Source of the DNA: Flagellimonas allohymeniacidonis
GTDB taxonomy: Bacteria > Bacteroidota > Bacteroidia > Flavobacteriales > Flavobacteriaceae
Direction: 5' to 3'
Assembly (NCBI RefSeq): GCF_004296335.1
Contig: NZ_SGIU01000001.1
Location: forward strand, 473,290 to 537,289
Length of the DNA stretch: 64,000 nt
The translations under genes were made by a program, and so were the position numbers. Shown in pieces: positions 44,202-53,078 of this stretch. Below the pieces are notes generated by a model. That model worked only from the letters and a program-made list of their open reading frames with translations. It was not told the DNA's origin and made no database searches. Each line of letters begins with the position of its first letter. Position 1 is the stretch's first letter.

Positions 44202-44276
44202 GGTGGTTGTAGCTCAGTTGGTTAGAGCGCTGGATTGTGGTTCCAGAGGTCGCCGGTTCGAACCCGGTCTTCCACC
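44202..44276 (+). tRNA. tRNA-His (anticodon GTG)
   Basis: Includes the extra G-1 at 44202 opposite C73, the identity mark of tRNA-His. D arm GCTC/GAGC, anticodon stem CTGGA/TCCAG around GTG, T arm GCCGG with TTCGAAC. The acceptor pairs G1-C72, U2-A71, G3-C70, G4-C69 and G7-C66, but positions 5-68 and 6-67 are both U opposite U. CCA is not encoded. Confidence 0.95.
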
Positions 44277-44279
44277 CAT

Positions 44280-44307
44280 AAAAAAGCCCCTTTAAAGGGG
44301 CTTTTTT
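44280..44307. terminator. Bidirectional terminator after tRNA-His
   Basis: AAGCCCC / GGGGCTT stem with flanking A-run and T-run and a short TTTAAA-like loop. It ends tRNA-His on the plus strand and the M28 peptidase gene on the minus strand. Confidence 0.88.
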
Positions 44308-44326
44308 CGTTTTAAGGACTCAATAT

Positions 44327-45883
44327 CTATTTGGAAACTTTATCTACAACAACCTTGTTGGCCCTATTGGCAACTTCCCATGCAGTATGGAAAATGAGTC
44401 GTGAACGATTCTCCAACAGATCATAGTTTATCTTATCAGCTGTGTCCCCAGGCCTGTGATAATCAGCATGGGTACCGTTAAAATAGAAAATTATGGGAAT
44501 GTTGTTTTTTGCGAAATTATAATGGTCACTTCGGTAATAGAATCTATTGGGGTCATTTTCGTCATTATAGGTATAATCCAATTCTATTTGGCTATACTTG
44601 GTGTTTACTTCTTCGGACAGATTGTGCAGTTCTGTACTTAATTTATCAGAACCAATAAGATAAATGTAGTTTCGGTCTCCCTCACGCTTTGGATCAATTC
44701 TACCGATCATATCAATGTTCAAATTGGCAACAGTGTTTTCCAAGGGAAGGATAGGCTCATAATCTGTATAGTACTTAGAACCCAATAACCCTTTTTCTTC
44801 CCCTGTCACATGTAAGAATACAATAGATCGCTTGGGTCCATTACCTTCCTCTTTCGCCTTCTTAAAAGCTTCTGCAATTTCTAGTAGGGCAACGCTGCCC
44901 GATCCATCATCATCCGCACCATTGTTGATTTGTCCGTCCGCATTGACACCAATATGATCTAGATGTGATGAAATGACCACATACTCATCTGGTTTTTCGG
45001 TTCCTCTTAAGAGGGCCACCACATTTTCTGAATCCACCTGACCATTCCCGCTAGAAATTTTTAGATCAACCTCGGAATTGATTGCCTTCGGCTCATTATC
45101 TTCAACAATATCCTTTTTTAGAACTTTGCTGGCGGTTTCATTGAGAAGTACAATAAAATTATCACTGGCCTCTTGTTTCAGTGACATTTTGCCACTTTTG
45201 TTGTTCTTCATGAATTCGTAGTACCCCTTGAACCTGGGGTAATTTTCTGAATCAAAATACAGAATCCCTTGAGCGCCTTTTTCAATGGCCAATTTGGATT
45301 TCTTCTCCATGGCTTGTGACATGTTGCTCCAAGCTGATTTCTCGGTGGTACCGGTCAAGGTATAGGTTCCATCTTTGTTTTCTGGTTCCCCAGATTTAAT
45401 CAATACAAGTTTCCCTTGAACGTTTAGATTGGTATAATCCGAATAATCACCCTCTTCAATGCCATATCCCAAATAAACAACCTCTGAATAATTCCCCATG
45501 GCAGTAGTGAAAGTAATCACATCTTCACCCAGGTCGAAAGAAGTACCATTTAATGAAATACTTCCAACGGGCACACTCGCAATTTCCAGGGGCACTTTCT
45601 GAAAATAATTCCCATCACTTTTTGCAGCTGGAATGCCGAGCTCTTGATACTCCTTTCTTAAATACTCCACAGCCTTTTTTTGTCCAGGCGCTCCAGTTTC
45701 CCTACCCTCAAATTCATCTGAAGCATAGATGTATAGGTGGTCTTTTAATTCCTCTTGCGTGATGGTTTCCGCATATTCGAGAGGATTGACCTCTTTTTTA
45801 ACAGCAGCAGTTTCACTCACCGTTTTCTGAGAGGAATTGCAAGCTGAAACCAATCCAAGGAAAACCAAAATCATTTTTTTCAT
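44327..45883 (-). CDS. M28 family metallopeptidase lipoprotein
   Basis: 518 residues from the ATG at 45883 (MKKMILVFLGLVSAC), giving a short lipoprotein signal with lipobox; the ATG at 45910 would spoil it. A protease-associated insert lies at about 120-270. The M28 zinc-peptidase part has SSHLDHIGVNADGQINNGADDDGSG (first His and bridging Asp), VTGEEKGLLGSKYY (Glu-Glu), NLNIDMIGR and, at the end, SDHYNFAKNNIPIIFYFNGTHADYHRPGDT. It is an exported aminopeptidase or related exopeptidase, probably on the outer membrane or periplasm. Monocistronic. Confidence 0.92.
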   Translation of the reverse strand: MKKMILVFLGLVSACNSSQKTVSETAAVKKEVNPLEYAETITQEELKDHLYIYASDEFEGRETGAPGQKKAVEYLRKEYQELGIPAAKSDGNYFQKVPLEIASVPVGSISLNGTSFDLGEDVITFTTAMGNYSEVVYLGYGIEEGDYSDYTNLNVQGKLVLIKSGEPENKDGTYTLTGTTEKSAWSNMSQAMEKKSKLAIEKGAQGILYFDSENYPRFKGYYEFMKNNKSGKMSLKQEASDNFIVLLNETASKVLKKDIVEDNEPKAINSEVDLKISSGNGQVDSENVVALLRGTEKPDEYVVISSHLDHIGVNADGQINNGADDDGSGSVALLEIAEAFKKAKEEGNGPKRSIVFLHVTGEEKGLLGSKYYTDYEPILPLENTVANLNIDMIGRIDPKREGDRNYIYLIGSDKLSTELHNLSEEVNTKYSQIELDYTYNDENDPNRFYYRSDHYNFAKNNIPIIFYFNGTHADYHRPGDTADKINYDLLENRSRLIFHTAWEVANRANKVVVDKVSK

Positions 45884-46059
45884 GTGACGGTATTTTTCAA
45901 AATTTACCAAAAGTAGTCAAAAGATTGCAACCCCGTGAAATTGAAAGGGTTCGAAACATTGGATTGGGGTCTTGGTCCCAACCTTAATTCGACGTACGCC
46001 TAATTTGGGACGATATCGCTATATTGGATAAAAATTCAATACCGAAGAATTCAATTCTT

Positions 46060-47070
46060 ATGGCAGTACATGTATTCAAATGTATTGATGCGCATACCTG
46101 TGGAAATCCAGTCAGATTGGTCAAGGAAGGTGCCCCTGATTTGATTGGCCAAACCATGGAGGAAAAGCGCCAGCATTTTATGCGGGATTACGATTGGATC
46201 AGGAGAGGCTTAATGTTCGAACCTAGAGGACATGACATGATGAGTGGAAGCATCTTATATCCACCTCATAAAAAAGAAAATGATGTTGCCATATTATTCA
46301 TAGAGACCAGCGGATGTTTGCCTATGTGTGGGCATGGAACCATAGGCACGATGACCATAGCATTGGAAGAAGGGTTAATACAACCGAAAACTCCTGGAAG
46401 AATTCGGTTGGAAACCCCTGCAGGACTTGTGAAAATAGATTACCATAAACCCAAGGATAAAGTGGAATGGGTCAAAATCACCAATGTGCCCAGTTTTATG
46501 GCAAGTGAAAATCTAAAGGTCGACTCATCAGTTTTGGGTGAGCTGCATTTTGATGTAGCCTATGGTGGAAATTTTTATGCGATTATCGATGAGCAGGAAA
46601 ACTTTTCAGGAATGCACAACTATTCTGCAGGAGAACTTGTAAGTCTTTCACAAGAACTGCGAAAAAAAATCAACACAAAATATCCAGGCCGCTTTGTTCA
46701 TCCCCAAAATCCAAATATCAACAAGGTATCCCATATTCTGTGGACAGGCCAGCCTTTGGACCCTTCATCCAATGGTCGAAATGCAGTTTTCTATGGGGAT
46801 AAAGCCATTGATCGTTCTCCATGCGGTACTGGGACATCAGCAAGAATGGCACAACTACATGCCAAAGGGCAGCTAAGCCTTGGGGATGAATACATCCACG
46901 AGAGCTATATTGGATCCACCTTTAAGGGAAAGGTTGAGCAAGAAACCTTAATTTCGGGCATAAAGGGAATTATCCCTAGTATTAAAGGTTGGGCAAAAGT
47001 CTATGGTCGTAATACAATCACCATAGACACCGAGGATGATCCCTATGCCCACGGTTTTCAGGTGATTTAG
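46060..47070 (+). CDS. Proline racemase-family 4-hydroxyproline epimerase
   Basis: 336 residues from the ATG at 46060 (MAVHVFKCIDAHTCGNPVRL); a TTG at 46024 lies upstream. Both catalytic cysteines are present: Cys90 in LPMCGHGT and the second in DRSPCGTGTSAR. Two Cys mean epimerase or racemase activity rather than trans-3-hydroxyproline dehydratase, in which one is Ser/Thr. It likely converts trans-4-hydroxy-L-proline to cis-4-hydroxy-D-proline. The stop codon directly touches the ATG of the FAD oxidoreductase. Confidence 0.9.
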   Translation: MAVHVFKCIDAHTCGNPVRLVKEGAPDLIGQTMEEKRQHFMRDYDWIRRGLMFEPRGHDMMSGSILYPPHKKENDVAILFIETSGCLPMCGHGTIGTMTIALEEGLIQPKTPGRIRLETPAGLVKIDYHKPKDKVEWVKITNVPSFMASENLKVDSSVLGELHFDVAYGGNFYAIIDEQENFSGMHNYSAGELVSLSQELRKKINTKYPGRFVHPQNPNINKVSHILWTGQPLDPSSNGRNAVFYGDKAIDRSPCGTGTSARMAQLHAKGQLSLGDEYIHESYIGSTFKGKVEQETLISGIKGIIPSIKGWAKVYGRNTITIDTEDDPYAHGFQVI

Positions 47071-48321
47071 ATGAGTAAAAAAGTCATTGTTGTTGGTGGT
47101 GGTATTGTAGGTTTGTCATCTGCCTATTTTTTAGCTCAGGAAGGACATGAGGTTATCGTAATAGATAAATCGAATTTAGATTCAGGAGCTTCTTATATCA
47201 ATGCAGGATACATAACTCCAAGTCATATAGTTTCGTTAGCCGCACCTGGTATGATAACCAAAGGACTTCGGTACATGTTTGATTCGTCCAGCCCATTTTA
47301 TATGAAACCGCGCTGGGACCTTGATTTTTTTAAGTGGGCCTGGAGCTTTAAAAAGTCCGCGACAAGCAGAAAAGTAGCACGTGCTATGCCCATAATCAGA
47401 GACCTTAATTTATTAGGGAGGGAGCTCTACGACAGCTTTAAGACATTGGATACGTTTGAGGACTTTCATTTAGAGAATAAAGGGCTTCTTATGATATACA
47501 AGACTGAAAAGGAAAGGGACCACGAGGCCAAAACAGCATCCAGGGCCGAGGAACTTGATTTAGAAGTCACTCATCTAAATCGTCAAGAGCTACAAAAACT
47601 GGAGCCCAATGTCCAGATAAATGCTTCGGGTGCTTTTTACTACCTATGTGACCGTCACATGACTCCAAGCACTTTTATGCAGGCCCTGCAAAACTATTTG
47701 TTGGGTAAGGGAGTCAAAATAATTGGGAATGAGGAAGTACAAGATTTCCACTTAGAAGGTGACACCATAAAATCCATACAAACCGACAAACAGGTTTACG
47801 ACTTGGAGGAGTTGGTGTTGGCATCAGGTAGCTGGACTTCAAGATTGGCCAAAAAGCTTAATGTTAGAATTCCGTTGCAAGCCGGAAAAGGCTACGGCAT
47901 CAATGTTACCACGGATACTGGGATTTCCATGCCGGCACTGCTCTTGGAAGCCAAAATTGCGGTAACTCCGATGAGAGGTTTTACCCGTTTCGCTGGCACC
48001 ATGGAATTTTCAGGAATCAACGATACCATTCGAAAAGAACGTATCGAAGCAATAGCTAGTAGTGCTGGTGATTATTACGAGGGATTGCAAATTAACGACA
48101 AGGATAAAAGAATGGCTGGCTTTGGTCTTCGCCCTGTGACACCAGATGGATTACCCTATATTGGTAGGGCATCTAAATTTAAAAACCTAACTATAGCCAC
48201 TGGGCATGCTATGATGGGGTGGAGCACGGGCCCCGCGACCGGAAAGTTGGTCTCTGAATTGATTTCAGATAAGAAGATTTCTATGGATATCGAGCCGTTT
48301 TATCCAGAACGCAGTTTCTAA
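47071..48321 (+). CDS. FAD-dependent D-amino-acid (D-hydroxyproline) dehydrogenase
   Basis: A 416-residue DAO-fold enzyme similar to DadA. KVIVVGGGIVGLSSAYFLAQEGHEVIVID is the FAD dinucleotide-binding motif, LEELVLASGSWTSRLAKKL the second nucleotide segment, and GFGLRPVTPDGLPYIGR with ATGHAMMGWSTGPATGKLV the C-terminal FAD region. It directly follows the epimerase, so it probably oxidises cis-4-hydroxy-D-proline to 1-pyrroline-4-hydroxy-2-carboxylate. The later genes of that pathway are not adjacent. Confidence 0.9.
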   Translation: MSKKVIVVGGGIVGLSSAYFLAQEGHEVIVIDKSNLDSGASYINAGYITPSHIVSLAAPGMITKGLRYMFDSSSPFYMKPRWDLDFFKWAWSFKKSATSRKVARAMPIIRDLNLLGRELYDSFKTLDTFEDFHLENKGLLMIYKTEKERDHEAKTASRAEELDLEVTHLNRQELQKLEPNVQINASGAFYYLCDRHMTPSTFMQALQNYLLGKGVKIIGNEEVQDFHLEGDTIKSIQTDKQVYDLEELVLASGSWTSRLAKKLNVRIPLQAGKGYGINVTTDTGISMPALLLEAKIAVTPMRGFTRFAGTMEFSGINDTIRKERIEAIASSAGDYYEGLQINDKDKRMAGFGLRPVTPDGLPYIGRASKFKNLTIATGHAMMGWSTGPATGKLVSELISDKKISMDIEPFYPERSF

Positions 48322-48389
48322 AAGGCAATTTTTAAAATTAAATTTGGGTTATGGCACTGGTTTTGATTTTATTATTGAAAGCATACTGC

Positions 48390-48397
48390 TAATTTTG
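48390..48397 (+). promoter_or_regulatory. Promoter -7 box of the following secreted-protein gene
   Basis: TAATTTTG matches TAnnTTTG and ends 7 nt before the ATG at 48405, so transcription would begin at or just before the start codon. Confidence 0.5.
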
Positions 48398-48404
48398 CAA
48401 AACC

Positions 48405-49328
48405 ATGAAGAACCTGTTTAGCGTCATACTATTATTTCTTCTTTTTGTGAATGGACTCTTTTCGCAGGAGCTCCAGATTTTCAAAGTTGAAGACTTTGAT
48501 TTGAAGGGAAAGGTGAAATCATGCTTGGTTATTACGGATTATGGAAGGGAACTTTTTCAATTTGATGAAGAAGGTAGATTGGTCAGCACGGTGACACAAT
48601 ACAACGAATCGGACCAAGACATTACGTATTATAAATATGAGGAAGGAGAGCTTGTAGAAAAGCGTATGGAGAGTTACAAGGATAACATTTTGGATGTTAC
48701 TACCTCCATGGTCAATTTTTTTACTGTGGATACTACGGCTCAAAGAAGGGTAAGTGAAAAGATCATATCCTATGATAAGGAATTTCTAGAGCAACAGACC
48801 TACGAGTACGATAATCAGGAACGACTAATGAAAATTACCTCCTCCAACGCCGATGGTGTGGATGATATTACCCTTTCTTATGAAACAAATAAGGATGAGG
48901 AAACCTGTAGCTATTTCTTCAATGGTATTATTGAAAAATCCATTAGGACATCTGAAAAGAAATCCAACACTACTAAGACGAAGATTGTATTGACCAAGGA
49001 GTTTGTCGATGGTGAACCGAATAAGGCGGTGGAGGAAGTCTTTGAGGGTGAGGGGGCGCTAGTTTCAAGAGAATCCTTTACCTATGACCTTCAAAAGAAG
49101 CGTTTTGCCTCGGACAAAAAGATGTTTTACAGTTACGACACCAATGGTATGCTAACGAAAGAAGTCACTCAGACCAGCAATTCAAAATCTATGAAGGAAT
49201 ACATTTACCAGTTTGATGACAGCCTTGACAAAAATTGGGTGCGACAAATTGTTACTCCAGGAAACAGCTACACATCCCGAAAAATCGAATACTATCCCCA
49301 GGAGAAAACTGAAGATGTACCCAATTAA
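48405..49328 (+). CDS. Secreted protein with YD/RHS-like beta repeats, function unknown
   Basis: 307 residues with a signal peptide (MKNLFSVILLFLLFVNGLFSQ). The mature part is a series of short beta-strand units such as LFQFDEEGRLVSTVTQYNES, YEYDNQERLMKITSS, FTYDLQKKRF and YSYDTNGMLTKEV, that recall YD/RHS-repeat hairpins but without a toxin tip or core-cleavage motif. Probably periplasmic or surface-exposed. I cannot assign a function. It is read alone between the hydroxyproline pair and the menaquinone genes. Confidence 0.75.
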   Translation: MKNLFSVILLFLLFVNGLFSQELQIFKVEDFDLKGKVKSCLVITDYGRELFQFDEEGRLVSTVTQYNESDQDITYYKYEEGELVEKRMESYKDNILDVTTSMVNFFTVDTTAQRRVSEKIISYDKEFLEQQTYEYDNQERLMKITSSNADGVDDITLSYETNKDEETCSYFFNGIIEKSIRTSEKKSNTTKTKIVLTKEFVDGEPNKAVEEVFEGEGALVSRESFTYDLQKKRFASDKKMFYSYDTNGMLTKEVTQTSNSKSMKEYIYQFDDSLDKNWVRQIVTPGNSYTSRKIEYYPQEKTEDVPN

Positions 49329-49376
49329 ATGGTGTCGCGTAAACCCTGAGTCCTAATTTTTTTATTGAAAACTACT

Positions 49377-49799
49377 ATGACCGAACACAAGGAAAAAATT
49401 CTGGCAATCTGTAATCAAATCCGAAAGAACACATTGATGGAAACTCTGGAGATTGAGTACGTTGATGTTGGGGAAAACTATCTAATCGCCAGAATGCCTG
49501 TCAGCCCAAGGGTACATCAACCTGACGGGGTTCTTCATGGAGGGGCTTCGGTTGCCTTGGCCGAAAGTGTGGGAAGTGCAGCTTCTTACATCTTTTTGGA
49601 TGGGCAGGAATTCTATGTTCGGGGGATAGAAATTGCAGCTAACCATGTAAAGTCAATTCGAGAAGGCTATGTGTATGCAAGAGCAGCTATTTTGCACAAG
49701 GGCAGAACAACACAACTTTGGGAAATAAAAGTAACCAATGACTCCGGTGAATTGATCTCCAATTGCAAGTTGACCACGATTGCCCTACCTAGAAAATAA
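49377..49799 (+). CDS. Hotdog-fold thioesterase (PaaI/MenI-like)
   Basis: 140 residues from the ATG at 49377; a TTG at 49365 would add four. HQPDGVLHGGASVALAESVGSAASYIF is the hotdog active-site region, with Asp/His and Glu in the 4-HBA-CoA/PaaI arrangement. Lying immediately before isochorismate synthase and MenD it is a good candidate for 1,4-dihydroxy-2-naphthoyl-CoA hydrolase (MenI) of menaquinone synthesis. The specificity is inferred from position. Confidence 0.85.
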   Translation: MTEHKEKILAICNQIRKNTLMETLEIEYVDVGENYLIARMPVSPRVHQPDGVLHGGASVALAESVGSAASYIFLDGQEFYVRGIEIAANHVKSIREGYVYARAAILHKGRTTQLWEIKVTNDSGELISNCKLTTIALPRK

Positions 49800-49803
49800 A
49801 GCA

Positions 49804-50841
49804 TTGGACAAGGTTCTCAACAAAGGTGAAGACTGGATACAACGGAATTTGCCATTTTGCATCTATCGAAAACCAAATTCGGATAAGGTCCAAGGAGTTT
49901 TCCAAAATACCGATGAGCTTCATAAAACAGAGAAGTTTAAAGAAGAAGGCTTTGTTTTTGCACCATTTGATTTATCAAAAGGAGCTATCTTAATTCAACC
50001 TGATGAACGCATTGAGTCCACCCATATCTTGGAGGAACAAAAGGTGGTGAGTACCATTCCCCAATCAGAGGAGGGGAAATTGTTCCATATCAATTTGGTT
50101 TGCAAGGGTCTGGAGGTTATAAAATCAGGTGAGATTCAAAAAGTGGTTTTATCTCGCAAAATCGATGTGCAGACAAAAAGGCAGCCTATTGAACTTTTTA
50201 CCAGTCTCCTGAACTCTTATTCGAACGCATTTTGTTATTTGTTCTTTCATCCAAAAATAGGCTTGTGGTGTGGTGCAACTCCGGAGACTTTGGTCTCCAT
50301 AAAACAAAGAAAGTTGACAACCGTTTCCTTGGCAGGGACCTTACCTATCATTGACAATAGTGTTCCTTACTGGGAAAAAAAGGAATTGGAAGAACAAGGC
50401 GTTGTCACATCGTTCATTCAAGAAAAACTGCGCCCATATCTCAAAAAAATTCATTCCGGAGCGTTGGAAACCGTAAGGGCCGGAAAACTTTGGCATCTTA
50501 AAACCCCTTTGACTGGTGAGTTGTTGCCGGATGCAAGTGTTGTATCGGTGGTTAGAGCACTTCATCCCACACCTGCTGTTTGTGGGCTTCCAGTTAATAA
50601 AGCCACAGCTTTCATTTTGGAAAATGAAGGATATGACCGAACCTTTTACACCGGATTTTTGGGAGAGTTGAACTTGGAAGGAAAGAAAGAAGTTTCACTT
50701 TTTGTCAACCTGAGATGCATGCAACTTGAGGGTGGCAACGCTCGAATTTTTGTAGGTGGCGGCATTACCGCAGAATCCATCCCGGAAAAGGAATGGGAGG
50801 AAACCCAGAACAAAAGCCGAACCATGCTGAACATGCTCTAA
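49804..50841 (+). CDS. menF: Isochorismate synthase
   Basis: About 345 residues of the chorismate-utilising fold. The start is uncertain: TTG at 49804 just after the thioesterase stop (MDKVLNKGEDWI) or TTG at 49780 within it. KVVLSRKIDV, GLWCGATPETLVS, VSLAGTLP, LWHLKTPLTG and ALHPTPAVCGLPVNKA are the conserved MenF/EntC blocks. It isomerises chorismate to isochorismate for menaquinone. Bacteroidetes enzymes of this kind are shorter than E. coli MenF. Confidence 0.9.
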   Translation: MDKVLNKGEDWIQRNLPFCIYRKPNSDKVQGVFQNTDELHKTEKFKEEGFVFAPFDLSKGAILIQPDERIESTHILEEQKVVSTIPQSEEGKLFHINLVCKGLEVIKSGEIQKVVLSRKIDVQTKRQPIELFTSLLNSYSNAFCYLFFHPKIGLWCGATPETLVSIKQRKLTTVSLAGTLPIIDNSVPYWEKKELEEQGVVTSFIQEKLRPYLKKIHSGALETVRAGKLWHLKTPLTGELLPDASVVSVVRALHPTPAVCGLPVNKATAFILENEGYDRTFYTGFLGELNLEGKKEVSLFVNLRCMQLEGGNARIFVGGGITAESIPEKEWEETQNKSRTMLNML

Positions 50842-50880
50842 TTTCATAATTCTCTTTTAGGGAAATAGGCTTTTGGAACG

Positions 50881-50888
50881 TATTTTTG
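50881..50888 (+). promoter_or_regulatory. Possible internal promoter box upstream of menD
   Basis: TATTTTTG matches TAnnTTTG and ends 6 nt before the ATG at 50895, so it would yield a nearly leaderless menD mRNA. Confidence 0.4.
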
Positions 50889-50894
50889 TAATCC

Positions 50895-52631
50895 ATGATA
50901 TATTCTGATATACCCTCAGCACAAACCTTGGTTTTGTTCTTTAAGTCGTGGGGGATCAAAAACATCGTAATTTCTCCCGGTTCCAGAAATGCACCGCTTA
51001 CTTTAGGTTTCTCAAAAAACTCCAATTTCAATTGTTTTAGTATGGTTGACGAAAGAAGTGCGGGCTTCTTCGCTTTGGGTATGGCCTTGCAGTTGCAAGA
51101 ACCGGTAGCTGTATTGTGCACATCAGGTAGTGCCCTTTTAAATTATTATCCCGCAGTTTGTGAAGCTTTCTATAGCGATATTCCGCTCATTGTGGTTTCC
51201 GCCGATCGACCTAAATATAAAATTGATGTAGGGGATGGGCAGACCATCCGACAGGAAAATGTTTTTGCCAATCACATTGGATATTCTGCAAATTTGAAAC
51301 AAGATGTAAGCCATTTTCCTGAAACCATTCAACAATTTAGTCCCGAGATGCTTATGGAATCCCAAGAGGATATTCAAGCATACAATGAAAAGGAAATTCA
51401 AACCGCACTACAGGTAGCAAGCACCAAAAGGTCACCCGTACATGTCAACTTACCCTTTGAAGAGCCCCTGTATGGTCAAACCAAAGACCTTCAGATAACA
51501 GCGCCCAAATTTGACCAACGAGATTTGGTAGATGTGGAAACCGAGGATTATGGAACCTATGCTTCCGTTTGGAATTCCAGCAAACGTAAAATGATTCTGG
51601 TAGGGGTTAACCCTCCCAAATCGGTCAATACTGAAGTATTAAATAAACTAGCTGAGGATGATTCCGTTGTTGTGTTTACCGAGACCACATCCAATCTTCA
51701 TCATCCAGACTTTTTCCCAAGTATCGATAGCATCATTGCACCCATAGAAAAGTCAGCCAATAGGCAACAGCTCTTTGAAAATTTACGACCCGATTTGCTC
51801 ATCACCTTTGGAGGTCTTATTGTTTCAAAAAAAATAAAGGCGTTCCTCAGGGATTTTCAACCCAAACAACATTGGCATGTTGACAAAAAGAAGGCCTTCG
51901 ATACTTTTTTTAGTCTTTCTGAACATATTAAAACGGATGCAAACACCTTTTTGCGCAACCTTGCCGTTACAAAAACCGGAGACCAAGACTACAACCCTTA
52001 TTGGAAGAAGGTTAGGGATGCTTATGAGTTAAAAAGGGAAGATTATTTGGAACAGATTCCGTTTTCCGATTTCTGGGCAATGGACCAAATTCAAAGGGCA
52101 ATTCCCAAGGGTTATCAAGTACACCTATCAAATAGTTCCACGGTGCGATATTCCCAGTTGTTTCCAATGAATGAATCGCTTGCTGTGTTTTGCAATCGTG
52201 GTGCCAGCGGGATAGATGGGAGCACCTCTACTGCGATCGGGGCATCTATTTACAATGACACGCCAACCATTTTGATAACAGGTGATCTTAGTTTTTTCTA
52301 TGATAGCAATGGTCTTTGGACCAATGCCGCTCGGAAAGACTTTCGGATTTTAGTGATCAATAATTCGGGCGGAGGAATTTTTAGAATACTACCAGGAAAA
52401 GAGGAATCCGAGGAATTTACCACATTCTTTGAAACCACACATTCGCATAAAGCCAATCACTTGGCAAGAATGTATGGGTTTGAATATCAAAATGTAAGCA
52501 GCAAACAAGAGCTTTCAAGTGCATTGAAGAGCTTTTACAATGCCTCTGAAAACCCTAAGATTCTAGAGGTTTTCACACCCCGATTGAAGAACAACAAAAT
52601 TTTGCTCGATTACTTCGATTTCATATCTTAG
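50895..52631 (+). CDS. menD: 2-succinyl-5-enolpyruvyl-6-hydroxy-3-cyclohexene-1-carboxylate synthase
   Basis: A 578-residue thiamine-diphosphate enzyme of menaquinone synthesis that joins 2-oxoglutarate to isochorismate. VISPGSRNAPLTLGFSKN opens the Pyr domain, VDERSAGFFALGMALQ holds the catalytic Glu region, and ITGDLSFFYDSNGLWTNA with VINNSGGGIFRILPG is the Mg/ThDP-binding motif of the PP domain. Length is standard. It lies 53 nt after menF. Confidence 0.96.
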   Translation: MIYSDIPSAQTLVLFFKSWGIKNIVISPGSRNAPLTLGFSKNSNFNCFSMVDERSAGFFALGMALQLQEPVAVLCTSGSALLNYYPAVCEAFYSDIPLIVVSADRPKYKIDVGDGQTIRQENVFANHIGYSANLKQDVSHFPETIQQFSPEMLMESQEDIQAYNEKEIQTALQVASTKRSPVHVNLPFEEPLYGQTKDLQITAPKFDQRDLVDVETEDYGTYASVWNSSKRKMILVGVNPPKSVNTEVLNKLAEDDSVVVFTETTSNLHHPDFFPSIDSIIAPIEKSANRQQLFENLRPDLLITFGGLIVSKKIKAFLRDFQPKQHWHVDKKKAFDTFFSLSEHIKTDANTFLRNLAVTKTGDQDYNPYWKKVRDAYELKREDYLEQIPFSDFWAMDQIQRAIPKGYQVHLSNSSTVRYSQLFPMNESLAVFCNRGASGIDGSTSTAIGASIYNDTPTILITGDLSFFYDSNGLWTNAARKDFRILVINNSGGGIFRILPGKEESEEFTTFFETTHSHKANHLARMYGFEYQNVSSKQELSSALKSFYNASENPKILEVFTPRLKNNKILLDYFDFIS

Positions 52632-52672
52632 AAGTATTATCAATCCCTTTAATTTTAAGAACACTGACTATT

Positions 52673-53014
52673 ATGAGCAAAAGAGATGAATTGGTGGAAA
52701 AGTACGCCGCAGATATAAAGGATAAGTTTGGGCAAACCCCAGATATGGACCTTCTTTACAAGGTTGCTGTTGGCTTAGGGCCTGCCATTTACAACCTGGA
52801 CGCGTCCAAGGTTTCTGGGTCGGACGACAAAGAGCTTGAAACCGTAAAGAATAATTTTTTGATAAAAAAACTAGGCCTTCCGGACAATGGTGATCTTTTG
52901 GGAGCCATAAATAGCGTAATAGACACCTACGGCCGTTCAGATAAGAATAAGCATAGGGCCGTAATTTATTATATGCTGACCAAACATTTTGGAAAAGAAT
53001 CTGTTTATAACTAG
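52673..53014 (+). CDS. DUF2853 family protein
   Basis: A 113-residue helical protein (MSKRDELVEKYAADIKDKFG, later GLPDNGDLLGAINSVIDTYGRSDKNKHRAVIYYMLTKHFGK) of the DUF2853 family. Common beside menD in Flavobacteria. No function is known and no catalytic motif is seen. Ended by a strong hairpin terminator at 53035. Confidence 0.88.
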   Translation: MSKRDELVEKYAADIKDKFGQTPDMDLLYKVAVGLGPAIYNLDASKVSGSDDKELETVKNNFLIKKLGLPDNGDLLGAINSVIDTYGRSDKNKHRAVIYYMLTKHFGKESVYN

Positions 53015-53034
53015 AAAGAAAACAAATCGGTTTT

Positions 53035-53059
53035 AAGCTACCCTCGGGTAGCTTTTTTT
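53035..53059 (+). terminator. Terminator after DUF2853 gene
   Basis: AAGCTACC / GGTAGCTT with loop CTCG followed by a T-run. It ends the thioesterase-menF-menD-DUF2853 transcript, immediately before the CvfB-like gene. Confidence 0.88.
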
Positions 53060-53078
53060 ATTGACTACATTTACAAAG

